DNA from: an uncultured Prevotella sp.
GTDB taxonomy: Bacteria; Bacteroidota; Bacteroidia; Bacteroidales; Bacteroidaceae
Assembly (NCBI GenBank): GCA_905233425.1
Contig: CAJOEC010000053.1
Location: 1 to 64,000 of the forward strand
Length of the DNA stretch: 64,000 nt
Direction: 5' to 3'
The notes under the pieces: model-generated
Told to the model about the DNA's origin: nothing
Database searches by the model: none
Seen by the model: the letters and a program-made list of their open reading frames with translations, nothing else
Shown: piece by piece, positions 24,388 through 32,390 of the stretch
Numbering within the stretch: the stretch's first letter is position 1
Layout: each line of letters begins with the position of its first letter
Position numbers and translations under genes: made by a program

Positions 24388-25899
24388 AATATATTATCAT
24401 TATTCGTTTTAATTCCCGCCCTGATGCTTCTGGGATTGTGGATTGCCCGCAACCTCAATCAGGTGCGTGGTGTGATGGTGACAGGCGCTTCGTGTCTGCT
24501 TGTCCTTTCAATTTGGCTTTGCTACTATTATGTGACCAACCACGACAATCCTGAAGCGTGGGAGAATGGCATGATGTTAACAGCCAGCATGCCTTGGTTC
24601 AAGCCTCTGAATATCGCCTATAGCGTCGGCGTCGACGGCATCAGCGTCGTCATGCTGCTCCTCTCCAGCATCATCGTGTTCACGGGCACCTTCGCCTCGT
24701 GGCAGCTGAAGCCCCTCACCAAGGAGTATTTCCTCTGGTTCACCCTCCTCTCGACGGGTGTGTTCGGCTTCTTCATCTGCACCGATATGTTCACCATGTT
24801 CATGTTCTACGAGGTGGCCCTCATCCCTATGTACCTGCTCATCGGTGTCTGGGGTTCCGGCCATAAGGAGTACTCGGCCATGAAGCTGACGCTCATGCTG
24901 ATGGGCGGCTCGGCCCTGCTCATCCTCGGCGTGCTGGGCATCTACTACTACAGCGGCCACACGACGATGAACGTCAACGAGATTGCTGCCATGCACAACA
25001 TCCCCGAGGAGATTCAGAACGCCTTCTTCCCGTTCATCTTCATCGGCTTTGGCGTGCTGGGTGCCCTTTTCCCGTTCCACACTTGGTCACCCGACGGTCA
25101 TGCTTCGGCCCCCACAGCTGTGTCGATGCTCCATGCAGGTGTGCTGATGAAGCTGGGAGGCTACGGCTGCTTCCGTCTCGCCATGTACCTCCTGCCCGAT
25201 GCTGCACAGAACCTGGCCTGGATATTCATCATCCTGACCACCATCTCTGTCGTTTACGGTGCCCTCTCTGCCTGCGTGCAGACCGACCTGAAGTACATCA
25301 ATGCCTACTCGTCGGTGAGCCACTGCGGACTGGTGCTTTTCGCCCTGCTGATGATGCAGCAGACGGCCTGCACAGGTGCCATACTGCAGATGCTGTCGCA
25401 CGGCTTGATGACGGCCCTCTTCTTCGCCCTCATCGGTATGATCTATGGTCGTACCCACACCCGCGACATCCGCGAGCTGGCCGGTCTGATGAAGATTATG
25501 CCGTTCCTTGCTGTCGGTTATGTCATTGCCGGTCTGGCCAACCTCGGCCTGCCGGGCTTCTCGGGCTTCATTGCTGAGATGACCATCTTCGTAGGCTCGT
25601 TCAGTGCTCCTCAGCTGGCTGGCGACCCCTCGGCATCCTTCCGCATGGTGGCTACCATCATCGCCTGTATGTCGATAGTCGTCACCGCCGTCTATATCCT
25701 CCGCGTGGTAGGTAAGATCCTCTACGGCGAGGTGGAGAACAAGCACTACTTGGAGCTGACTGACGCCACCTGGGACGAGCGTGTCGCCGTCATCTGCCTC
25801 ATCTTCTGTGTGGCAGGCCTCGGCTGTGCCCCCTTCTTCTTCAGCGACATGATTTCGCCGTCGGTCGGAAACATATTAAGTTCAATAGGAGTCATGTAA
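24385..25899 (+). CDS. nuoM: NADH-quinone oxidoreductase subunit M
   Basis: 504 residues from the ATG at 24385; an upstream in-frame ATG at 24343 would only translate the 9-bp repeat. About fourteen helices. Signatures: MFMFYEVALIPMYLLIGVWG with the conserved glutamate, FHTWSPDGHASAPTAVSMLH, and QTDLKYINAYSSVSH with the conserved lysine; LGLPGFSGFIAEM is intact, in contrast to the matching stretch of nuoN. It is a proton-pumping subunit. Confidence 0.97.
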   Translation: MNILSLFVLIPALMLLGLWIARNLNQVRGVMVTGASCLLVLSIWLCYYYVTNHDNPEAWENGMMLTASMPWFKPLNIAYSVGVDGISVVMLLLSSIIVFTGTFASWQLKPLTKEYFLWFTLLSTGVFGFFICTDMFTMFMFYEVALIPMYLLIGVWGSGHKEYSAMKLTLMLMGGSALLILGVLGIYYYSGHTTMNVNEIAAMHNIPEEIQNAFFPFIFIGFGVLGALFPFHTWSPDGHASAPTAVSMLHAGVLMKLGGYGCFRLAMYLLPDAAQNLAWIFIILTTISVVYGALSACVQTDLKYINAYSSVSHCGLVLFALLMMQQTACTGAILQMLSHGLMTALFFALIGMIYGRTHTRDIRELAGLMKIMPFLAVGYVIAGLANLGLPGFSGFIAEMTIFVGSFSAPQLAGDPSASFRMVATIIACMSIVVTAVYILRVVGKILYGEVENKHYLELTDATWDERVAVICLIFCVAGLGCAPFFFSDMISPSVGNILSSIGVM

Positions 25900-26041
25900 C
25901 ATTAATATTTTGGAAACGAATTACCGTAATGACCGTAATTTATCCGTAATTATTTTAATTGTTGAAGATAAATTATTATGAATATTATGGGACAATTATG
26001 TTAATTATGGGAATTTGTTTCTTAGAAAAAGAGAATAGATT

Positions 26042-27476
26042 ATGAATTACAGTCAATTTCTGAATATGATTCCCGAGGTCACCCTCACGCTGGCCTTGAT
26101 AATAGTGTTCTTCGCAGACTTCGCGTTGCATAAGAGCGAGCGCAAGACCCAGACGCTTGGCATCCTCACCGGTGCCCTGCTGCTTTGCCAGCTCGTGCCC
26201 TGCTTCCTCGCCAAGCCTACCGCTGCTTTCGGCGGTCTCTACGTCACCTCTCCCATCGTCGATGTGATGAAGACCATTCTAACCCTCGGCACCTTCATCG
26301 TCGTGGTGATGTCGCAGAAGTGGCTCGAAGGCCCTGCCAAAAAGCTCTCTGGCGAATACTACATGTTGTTGATCTCCACCCTCCTCGGCATGTACGTCAT
26401 GATGTCCTCTGGCCACTTCCTCCTGTTCTTCCTCGGACTGGAGATGGCCTCCGTGCCCATGGCCTGCCTTGTCGCCTTCGACAAGTACAAGCAGCAGAGT
26501 GCCGAGGCTGCTGCCAAGTACATCCTCACCGCCACGTTCTCTTCGGGCGTGATGCTCTACGGCATCTCCATGCTCTACGGTGTCTGCGGCACGATGTATT
26601 TCGACGACATGGCCCAGGCCATCGCTGACAAGAACCACATGCTCTGGGGACAGGGCACGATGCTCATCATGGGCATGGTGTTCTTCTTCAGCGGTCTCGG
26701 CTTCAAGATCTCGCTGGTGCCCTTCCACTTCTGGACGGCCGACACCTACGAGGGAGCACCCACGCCCGTCACCGGTTATCTGAGCGTCGTCTCCAAGGGA
26801 GCCGCCACGCTCACCCTGGCCATCATCCTGATGAAGGTCTTCGCCTCGATGACCGACTACTGGGAGCCGCTGCTCTGGATTGTCATCATGCTGACCATCA
26901 CCGTGGGTAACCTCTTCGCCATCCGTCAGAAAGAGTTGAAGCGCTTCATGGCCTTCTCCTCTATCTCTCAGGCCGGTTACATCATGCTCGCCGTTGTGGG
27001 TAATAGCACCATGGGCCTCACAGCCCTCACCTTCTACGTCCTCGTCTACGTAGCCGCCAACCTCGCCGTCTTCACGGTCATCACCGCTGTCGAGCACAAT
27101 GGTGGGTCTACCCAGATGTCCGCCTATAACGGCCTCTACCAGACCAACCCGAAGCTGGCCCTGCTGATGACCCTGGCCCTCTTCTCTCTGGCAGGCATCC
27201 GTCTTCATGGCCGCCGTCGGAGGTCACGAGGCTGCCCCATTCTGGCCCTACTTCGTGGTCTTCATCGCCCTCATCAACACGGTAGTGAGCTTGTACTACT
27301 ACTTGCTCATCGTGAAGGCCATGTACATCACCAAGGAGGACAATCCTCTTCCCTTCTTCGCCAACGGTCGTGCCATCAACTGGAGCCTTGCCCTCTGCAC
27401 TGTCGGCATCCTCCTCTTCGGCATTTGCTCCTGCATCTACGAGTGGATTGATAAAGCCGCCACAGCTTCTATGTAG
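26042..27476 (+). pseudogene. nuoN: NADH-quinone oxidoreductase subunit N, copy 1, frame broken
   Basis: Residues 1-386 read as normal Nuo[20 protein letters not shown] with the conserved glutamate, [37 protein letters not shown]. After LFSLAGI (codon ending 27199) the frame is lost. The true C-terminus, beginning [15 protein letters not shown], resumes at 27207 in another frame and ends at 27476. Only 7 bases lie between the ATC and this ATG, where related subunits need about 13 codons (the conserved PPxxGFxxKFxxF helix). A loss of 32 bases would explain both the missing motif and the frame. Unless this is an assembly error, the last pumping subunit is split and lacks a conserved helix. A 1.1-kb relative lies at 40931-42147. 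Confidence 0.85.
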
Positions 27477-27538
27477 TAGGGGCAGGCCCCGTGCCAGCCC
27501 GTCAATCAAAATGTAGGGGCAGGCCCCGTGCCAGCCCG
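27476..27538. repeat. 26-bp direct repeat, two copies
   Basis: Identical units gtaggggcaggccccgtgcc... at 27476-27501 and 27513-27538, 11 bases apart. Each holds a ggggcaggcccc palindrome. They begin at the last base of the nuoN stop codon. Confidence 0.9.
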
Positions 27539-27546
27539 AATAATAA

Positions 27547-27593
27547 AGTCTCCCGACAAGCATCACTCGCTTGTCAGGAGACTTTTCCTTTTT
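27547..27593 (+). terminator. rho-independent terminator of the nuo operon
   Basis: Stem AGTCTCCCGACAAGC (27547-27561) pairs with 27569-27583 with one G-U, loop atcactc, followed by tttccttttt. It may also serve the convergent amidase gene. Confidence 0.85.
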
Positions 27594-27607
27594 ACAAACC
27601 GTGACAT

Positions 27608-28015
27608 CTAAATGTCTCTATACTCAGAGCAGTCGAAGCAGGGACAGGCTTTCTTTACGTCTGGCAGGTCGCGGTGACCCACTATCTTTGCCTGTGGGTG
27701 TTCGGCCTTCAGCTTCTTCAGCAGTGCCAATAGAGCCTTCTTCTGGGCTTTAGTCCTTGTATCGGCTACTTTCCCATGCTCGTCGTAGCCTCCTTCATAG
27801 CACACACCCAAGGAGTGGCTGTTGTAGCCTTTGGCATGGGCACCGACAAGTTGTTCATGCCGCGTCTGGTAGGTCTGGCCGTCGCGGGTGATGTAGTAGT
27901 GGTAGCCCGTGAATCCGAAGCGGTCGGCATGGCAGCGGATGAGGGCGGTCACAGGGAATGGACGGTTGCAGCGCGTCGCGCTACAGTGGACGACAATTAG
28001 ATCAATCAGTCTCAT
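27608..28015 (-). CDS. N-acetylmuramoyl-L-alanine amidase
   Basis: 135 residues, amidase_2 fold. The zinc ligands and catalytic residues are visible: His10 in IVVHCSAT, the GYHYYITRDGQTYQ strand, and GHRDLPDVKKACPCFD near the C-terminus. No signal peptide. Single-domain amidases of this kind in Bacteroidales usually sit beside a tiny smalltalk protein and an HU-like gene in prophage- or mobile-element-derived loci. Here the smalltalk-like remnant is upstream but the HU-like gene is not found. It is the first gene of the island. Confidence 0.9.
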   Translation of the reverse strand: MRLIDLIVVHCSATRCNRPFPVTALIRCHADRFGFTGYHYYITRDGQTYQTRHEQLVGAHAKGYNSHSLGVCYEGGYDEHGKVADTRTKAQKKALLALLKKLKAEHPQAKIVGHRDLPDVKKACPCFDCSEYRDI

Positions 28016-28077
28016 GGTTCCTCCTTTCTACCATGTCTTGCAGCTCTGCACATTTAGAGTCCCTTGATAAGGGACGG

Positions 28078-28179
28078 CTATAATGCAGGGTTCAGACATG
28101 ATGTTGTTGTTAAAGTGGTTACGATGGCGGTGAGCACGGTAATGATGAACTGGATGATGGTCTTCCAGCCTGGCAACAA
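28078..28179 (-). CDS. smalltalk-like small protein, possibly degraded
   Basis: A 33-residue frame reads PGWKTIIQFIITVLTAIVTT then LTTTSCLNPAL, the hydrophobic pattern and Ser-Cys end of the smalltalk proteins found upstream of this amidase type. No ATG is in frame; TTG codons at 28179 and 28176 are the only starts, so the gene may have lost its own start. It ends 62 bases before the amidase start. Confidence 0.5.
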   Translation of the reverse strand: MLPGWKTIIQFIITVLTAIVTTLTTTSCLNPAL

Positions 28180-28630
28180 AAACCAGCAACCATTCGAGCG
28201 TATAATGATAATGGAGTACGACGTACCTTTCATTGGACGCGTAAAGATGACGGTAGGCATCCGGCGCCGTACCCACGAGAAGGTGCAGTACTGCATCACA
28301 GCCATACAAAGCCTATAACACCAAGAAAGGCATCCTCGTCGGATGCCTCTTGTTTTGCCCCTCATGCGTGGAGGAGGGCTACACTTTCATGTGACGCTAT
28401 GCTGGCGGGGACTTCGCACTGCCCATATACATCGTCCTCTCACGACTTACTTTCTGCGTGCAAAGATAAGTCTTTTTTCCGAATCCTCCAAACTTTTCTG
28501 CCCAAATCTCGTAAAAACGGTTAAATCTGCATCTCTTTTTGAAGATTTTTGCAAATTAATAAGGTGAATAGCGAAAAATTGTGTAATTTTGAAGCGTGAT
28601 TTTGCAATCACACATACATATTGGCTCTTA
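28180..28630. other. intergenic region upstream of the sigma operon
   Basis: No convincing gene. A TAATTTTG box at 28584-28591 with no good -33 box may start the sigma-factor transcript, giving a leader of about 200 bases. Hairpin aaggcatcctcgtcggatgcctct at 28326-28349 could be a terminator on either strand. Confidence 0.45.
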
Positions 28631-28767
28631 CATCAGCGAACTTGCACCTCGGAGATAAACGAGCCAAACAAAATCGAACATTGGGCGTCGCGCCATAGTG
28701 CGCAGACGTTTCTATGGTTCGATTGGGCAGTGCTAGGCCTCGCTGATGCGTAGATTCGTTCTGCGCA
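28631..28767 (+). ncRNA. strongly folded 5' leader of the sigma operon
   Basis: Nested complementary arms: CATCAGCGA (28631-28639) with TCGCTGATG (28740-28748); AATCGAAC (28672-28679) with GTTCGATT (28717-28724); CCATAG (28693-28698) with CTATGG (28712-28717). A competing pair TGCGCAG (28699-28705) / CTGCGCA (28761-28767) would break the inner stem. Such alternatives are typical of a regulated leader. No known riboswitch class is recognised. It ends 33 bases before the sigma ATG. Confidence 0.5.
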
Positions 28768-28799
28768 TTTTCGATATTGATGACCTAATGACAATGTAA

Positions 28800-29366
28800 A
28801 TGGACTACGACCTCTACGATGACCAAGCTCTTGTCGATGGCATATTGAACAACGACAGGCGGCTGATAGAGTATTTCTTCAACAAGAAATGCTCCAAACT
28901 ATTCGGGTATATCATTATAAACGTCTTTGACAACAACGTTGCCGACATGAAGGAACTGGCAAACGAGCTGTTCCTGTATCTGGCAAAGGATGACTGGTAT
29001 AAGGTTCGCCAGTTTCACTTCAGAAGCAGTCTGATGACATGGATCCGTGTCGTTGCCACAAGATTCTTTCAGAAAAAACGTGAAGAGCTGATGGAAAAAT
29101 CATCTCCAGTGGCTCTAAGTGATAAAATGTGGCAAGACCAAAGTGCGAGTATCTCCCTTGACAAACGGATTGACATACTTGCAGCCCTACAAAAGATGCC
29201 CAATGCCCGCTACCGTAAGGTCATCGAGGTGTTGGACTTACAGGATGTCCGCCCCGAACTATTAGCAGAAGAAATGAACATAACAGTAGATAACTTGTAT
29301 AACATTCACCGCCGTGCATTGGTGCAGCTTCGCCTCGTAATGGGCAGAAAGGAGGACTGGATATGA
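28800..29366 (+). CDS. ECF-type RNA polymerase sigma factor
   Basis: 188 residues. Residues 1-95 form sigma region 2: DQALVDGILNNDRRLIEYFF, then YLAKDDWYKVRQF and LMTWIRVVATRFFQKKREEL, the -10 binding helix. Residues 125-185 form region 4, with a helix-turn-helix around RPELLAEEMNITVDNLYNIH. The region 2-4 linker is short, as in ECF factors. It overlaps the next gene by four bases (ATGA). It probably directs transcription of the following operon or of distant targets; the -33/-7 sites it reads cannot be told from one locus. Confidence 0.88.
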   Translation: MDYDLYDDQALVDGILNNDRRLIEYFFNKKCSKLFGYIIINVFDNNVADMKELANELFLYLAKDDWYKVRQFHFRSSLMTWIRVVATRFFQKKREELMEKSSPVALSDKMWQDQSASISLDKRIDILAALQKMPNARYRKVIEVLDLQDVRPELLAEEMNITVDNLYNIHRRALVQLRLVMGRKEDWI

Positions 29367-29809
29367 AAGACTTCAATGACCTTTTGAATAGCGGTATCTC
29401 CGACGAGCTGTTGGCTGCCTACATAGACGGAAATACGACGGAAAGTGAGAATCAACTGATAGAAAGTTCCCTTAATGGCGACTCTATGTTGTCAGAAGCC
29501 TACGAGATAGCCAACGACAGCGTTTCCTTCGGGAGCAATTTTGATTGGGAAATTCACAAAGGCGACTTCGGATTTTGGGAATTAGGATTGCCACCAGCAG
29601 TGACAGAAGCTGATTTAATGGTACCAGCAGACACAAGCTATGGCAATATAACAAATGAAGGTACAGACTTTAGTCTTAACCTTGATACTCTTAACCCTCT
29701 GAATGATGGCTTTACGCCATTGGATACTTCTACATCAGATGATTTAATGAATACAGATATTTCAGATGGATTGGATGGTGTAGATGATTTAGGAGATACA
29801 TTATTATAA
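29363..29809 (+). CDS. possible anti-sigma or cargo protein
   Basis: 148 residues, very acidic. The first 35 residues (SDELLAAYIDGNTTESENQL) match the pattern at the start of anti-sigma factors, and the gene overlaps the sigma gene by four bases. Unlike zinc anti-sigma proteins it has no HxxxCxxC motif, and unlike membrane-bound ones it has no hydrophobic segment. The rest is low-complexity Asp/Leu/Asn-rich text. VSFGSN at residues 54-59 is the same motif that appears twice in the last protein of the operon. It may hold the sigma factor inactive until cut or captured by other members of the operon; that is inference. Confidence 0.55.
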   Translation: MKDFNDLLNSGISDELLAAYIDGNTTESENQLIESSLNGDSMLSEAYEIANDSVSFGSNFDWEIHKGDFGFWELGLPPAVTEADLMVPADTSYGNITNEGTDFSLNLDTLNPLNDGFTPLDTSTSDDLMNTDISDGLDGVDDLGDTLL

Positions 29810-29824
29810 AAAAACTCTCTCAAC

Positions 29825-30382
29825 ATGACAAGTAATGCTAACTTAGGAACCTTAGGAACAGGTAGTTACAATATCTATTGTGAGGATGTCCTGCAGCAGT
29901 ATGATGATACTTGTGCCATCAAGTCGCAACAATTAATACTGGAATCCAACGGAATAGACATTTCTGAACAGGAATTGCGTAATGAGGCCATGAGGTACGG
30001 ATGGTATGCCCCTGGCTATGGCACACCTATGGAGGACGTTGGTAACCTTCTTGAGAATCATGGTATGGAGGTACACCGTTACATGGATGCATCTATCTCA
30101 GATATTGCCACCGAGTTGTCGAAAGGACACCAAGTCATAGTTGGTGTTGATTCAGGAGAACTTTGGAATGCAGGCATCAACGAAACTTTTGAAGATCTCA
30201 TTTTTGGCGAACAAGCCGACCACGCTTTGATTGTTAGCGGAATTGTCATCGACCCATTCACGGCTGAACAAAACATCATCTTGACAGATCCAGGCACAGG
30301 AGATTTGTGTATTGAGTATCCTATTGAGCAGTTTGAAGATGCTTGGGATGACTCTGGAGATTATGTGATTGTTGCTGTTTAA
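29825..30382 (+). CDS. C39-like (papain-fold) cysteine protease
   Basis: 185 residues. The pattern is that of C39-like peptidases: an N-terminal Gln-x5-Cys (QYDDTCAIKSQQLIL, Cys30), a helix-rich middle (YGTPMEDVGNLLENHGMEV), then GHQVIVGVDSG, and QADHALIVSGI with His133 followed by an aspartate in DPFT or DPGTG. No signal peptide and no ABC transporter domain, so it is likely a cytoplasmic free-standing protease or peptide amidase. Such domains process leader peptides in secretion or cleave host proteins in conflict systems. Substrates could be the neighbouring acidic proteins with an SFGS motif. It is 15 bases behind the preceding gene. Confidence 0.75.
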   Translation: MTSNANLGTLGTGSYNIYCEDVLQQYDDTCAIKSQQLILESNGIDISEQELRNEAMRYGWYAPGYGTPMEDVGNLLENHGMEVHRYMDASISDIATELSKGHQVIVGVDSGELWNAGINETFEDLIFGEQADHALIVSGIVIDPFTAEQNIILTDPGTGDLCIEYPIEQFEDAWDDSGDYVIVAV

Positions 30383-30464
30383 AATAACTATGGTAGAGAT
30401 TGAATCAGAGTCAAAACTTATTATAAATTTCAAATAAATCATTAATTTTAAAACTTTTACAATT

Positions 30465-30737
30465 ATGGAACCACTTTCAATTCTAGCTTTAGCACTTTAT
30501 GGAGCATATCAGGCTTCCCAAAGAAAGAAAAACTCAGGTAGTAGCCTTGGTTCGTCCACTCCTTACACGCCTCCGAAGAAGACAAAATCTGCTTCTCAGC
30601 CAGAAATAAAGAAAAAAACTGATACTCCTATGTGTCAACCCAAAAATATGCTTAGTGATAAAAAGAAAAAATCTGATACTCCCATGTGTCAGCCCAAAAA
30701 TAAACTTAGTGATAACAACAAAAATAAAGCAGAATGA
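30465..30737 (+). CDS. small Lys-rich protein with two CQPKN repeats
   Basis: 90 residues. A hydrophobic N-terminal stretch (PLSILALALYGAYQAS) could be a membrane anchor. The rest is Lys/Ser/Pro-rich and ends in two 18-residue repeats of the pattern K-[ST]-DTPMCQPKN-x-LSD, each with one cysteine. I recognise no family. It lies between the protease and the 549-residue protein, whose N-terminus has a similar hydrophobic, alanine/glycine-rich character. It could be a substrate or adaptor of the protease. Confidence 0.5.
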   Translation: MEPLSILALALYGAYQASQRKKNSGSSLGSSTPYTPPKKTKSASQPEIKKKTDTPMCQPKNMLSDKKKKSDTPMCQPKNKLSDNNKNKAE

Positions 30738-30740
30738 ATT

Positions 30741-32390
30741 ATGTCTATTATTGTAGCAGGATTATTGGGTGCTGCAAAAATTGCAGCAGGAATAATAGGA
30801 GCCAGAGCTGTTGGCAAAGGCATTAGTGCTATTGGAGAAAGAATCACTCCATACAACAAAAGTCGTAGTTATAAGCAAATTGAACAACAATCCAATTCGG
30901 CAAAAGAAATTGAATTGATGAGAGAGGCATCTAATGAAAAGATGCAAAGGGAAAAGATCATTGCTGACAGAGAAAACATCATTCTCAATCAAATGCTTAA
31001 TCGCCAAAATGGAATGATTCAAGCCGAACAGAATGCATATCATTCTCTCCGTCATTCACTCATACAGGATGCAATTAGAAACTTTCCTCTCAATATATCG
31101 CCTTTGGTGTTGCTGGAAAATAACGGAATTGATGTTCAGTTCCTTCTTCATGGCCCTGAAGTGAATGGCGAGGAACCAGAAATTACAAAAAGACGAAGGG
31201 AGTTTCATGAAGCCCTAAACGGAGGCAAGAAATATCAAGATTCTAAGTCTTTTATAGAGACTTTATCACATCCCAAACCGCTAAATGTCTTTATAACTCC
31301 GATGCATATTGATACACGTGTTGGGGGAAAGGATATCATTGCAGCCCAGGTCTATGACTCCGTTTATTCTTCATTAGAGTCTATTTTTGTAAATGAATAC
31401 AGTCGTAATGGTGAGCGTCCCATTACATTTTATGCCACTGCATGGAATAGAAATGCAAAGGGCGGATTACACGCGGCAGAAGAATTATATTACTTCTTAA
31501 AAGAAATGCCTACGATTGTGATTGAACCAAGATTTGACGGGAAAACAATCAAACTAATGTTTTCGTGTTGGAAAATTGGTTATGACAGCAGTATACATTC
31601 AAGGCAGGAATTGGAAATGCCGTTGGACATAAATTCGATGTTAGCCATTGCAGCTTATGAGCGTTCCAAAAAGGCATTGGAATCTTTCAATAATATTGAA
31701 TGCGGTAACAAGGTACTAAATGATCAAAAAACTATATATGAACACAACATAAGCATTTTTGAACAGCTCAATCTTGGTAATAGAATCAGAAAACGTCTCG
31801 ATGAGATTTGTGAGTTTGGATATTCATCCGAATTGGAGGAATTGGGAGATTATTCCAAGTTGTTATATACGAATCAGAACGATATTTTTGGAATAGCAGA
31901 TACCATTAGTGCAATTGCAGGCATGATGATATGTGCACTGGCAGATACCCACCACCTGTTAGCCAATGATATCGCTCCACAATTTCCTCGTATCTATCAA
32001 AAATATTTTGGGGACTATCTTAAAGATTCTGAGTTGCGAAAAACTTTCAGTAAGATGTATGAAAGAACATATTATAGACTCAGTCGAGAGTTCCCCGATG
32101 CAGAACCTCGCAGGATAATGGAAAAGGAGAATGTTAAGAAACTCCTTGGAACTACCACAGTTGGCGAGTCTTTAGCTTCACAGGATGTTTTGTTCTCGTT
32201 AAGAGAAAAGTGTGTACAGCTTGGAGCAGACAAGAACTTGTGTTACAAATGGGCAACAGAAAGACTAATAGATTTTTACATTGAGAATATCGATGATGAC
32301 GCTAAATTTCGACAAAGCATTATTCCATTTATGACTGAACAACAGAAGAAAAAATTGAGCAAAATATTAATGAATAGAAAATTATTATGA
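30741..32390 (+). CDS. hypothetical protein with a Gly/Ala-rich N-terminal helix
   Basis: 549 residues. Residues 3-33 (IVAGLLGAAKIAAGIIGARA and on) form a glycine-zipper-like hydrophobic segment. A charged coiled coil follows at about 45-110 (Gln/Glu/Lys-rich). The rest is a mixed alpha/beta domain with VFITPMHIDTRVGGKDIIAA and VFVNEY-like strands, then a helical C-terminal half (HHLLANDIAPQFPRIYQKYF). No catalytic signature is seen. It overlaps the Hsp70-like gene by four bases (ATGA), so the two are translationally coupled and probably work together. Confidence 0.55.
   Translation: MSIIVAGLLGAAKIAAGIIGARAVGKGISAIGERITPYNKSRSYKQIEQQSNSAKEIELMREASNEKMQREKIIADRENIILNQMLNRQNGMIQAEQNAYHSLRHSLIQDAIRNFPLNISPLVLLENNGIDVQFLLHGPEVNGEEPEITKRRREFHEALNGGKKYQDSKSFIETLSHPKPLNVFITPMHIDTRVGGKDIIAAQVYDSVYSSLESIFVNEYSRNGERPITFYATAWNRNAKGGLHAAEELYYFLKEMPTIVIEPRFDGKTIKLMFSCWKIGYDSSIHSRQELEMPLDINSMLAIAAYERSKKALESFNNIECGNKVLNDQKTIYEHNISIFEQLNLGNRIRKRLDEICEFGYSSELEELGDYSKLLYTNQNDIFGIADTISAIAGMMICALADTHHLLANDIAPQFPRIYQKYFGDYLKDSELRKTFSKMYERTYYRLSREFPDAEPRRIMEKENVKKLLGTTTVGESLASQDVLFSLREKCVQLGADKNLCYKWATERLIDFYIENIDDDAKFRQSIIPFMTEQQKKKLSKILMNRKLL

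Noticed and set aside
27608..28179. The amidase as a lysis gene of the Hsp70-like system
   Set aside because: It is on the opposite strand, has its own smalltalk-like companion, and matches a common independent locus of Bacteroidales.
28064..28318. Plus-strand 84-codon frame ending KVQYCITAIQSL
   Set aside because: The last 40 residues look somewhat protein-like, but it overlaps the smalltalk-like frame and has no promoter or partner; kept out for lack of support.
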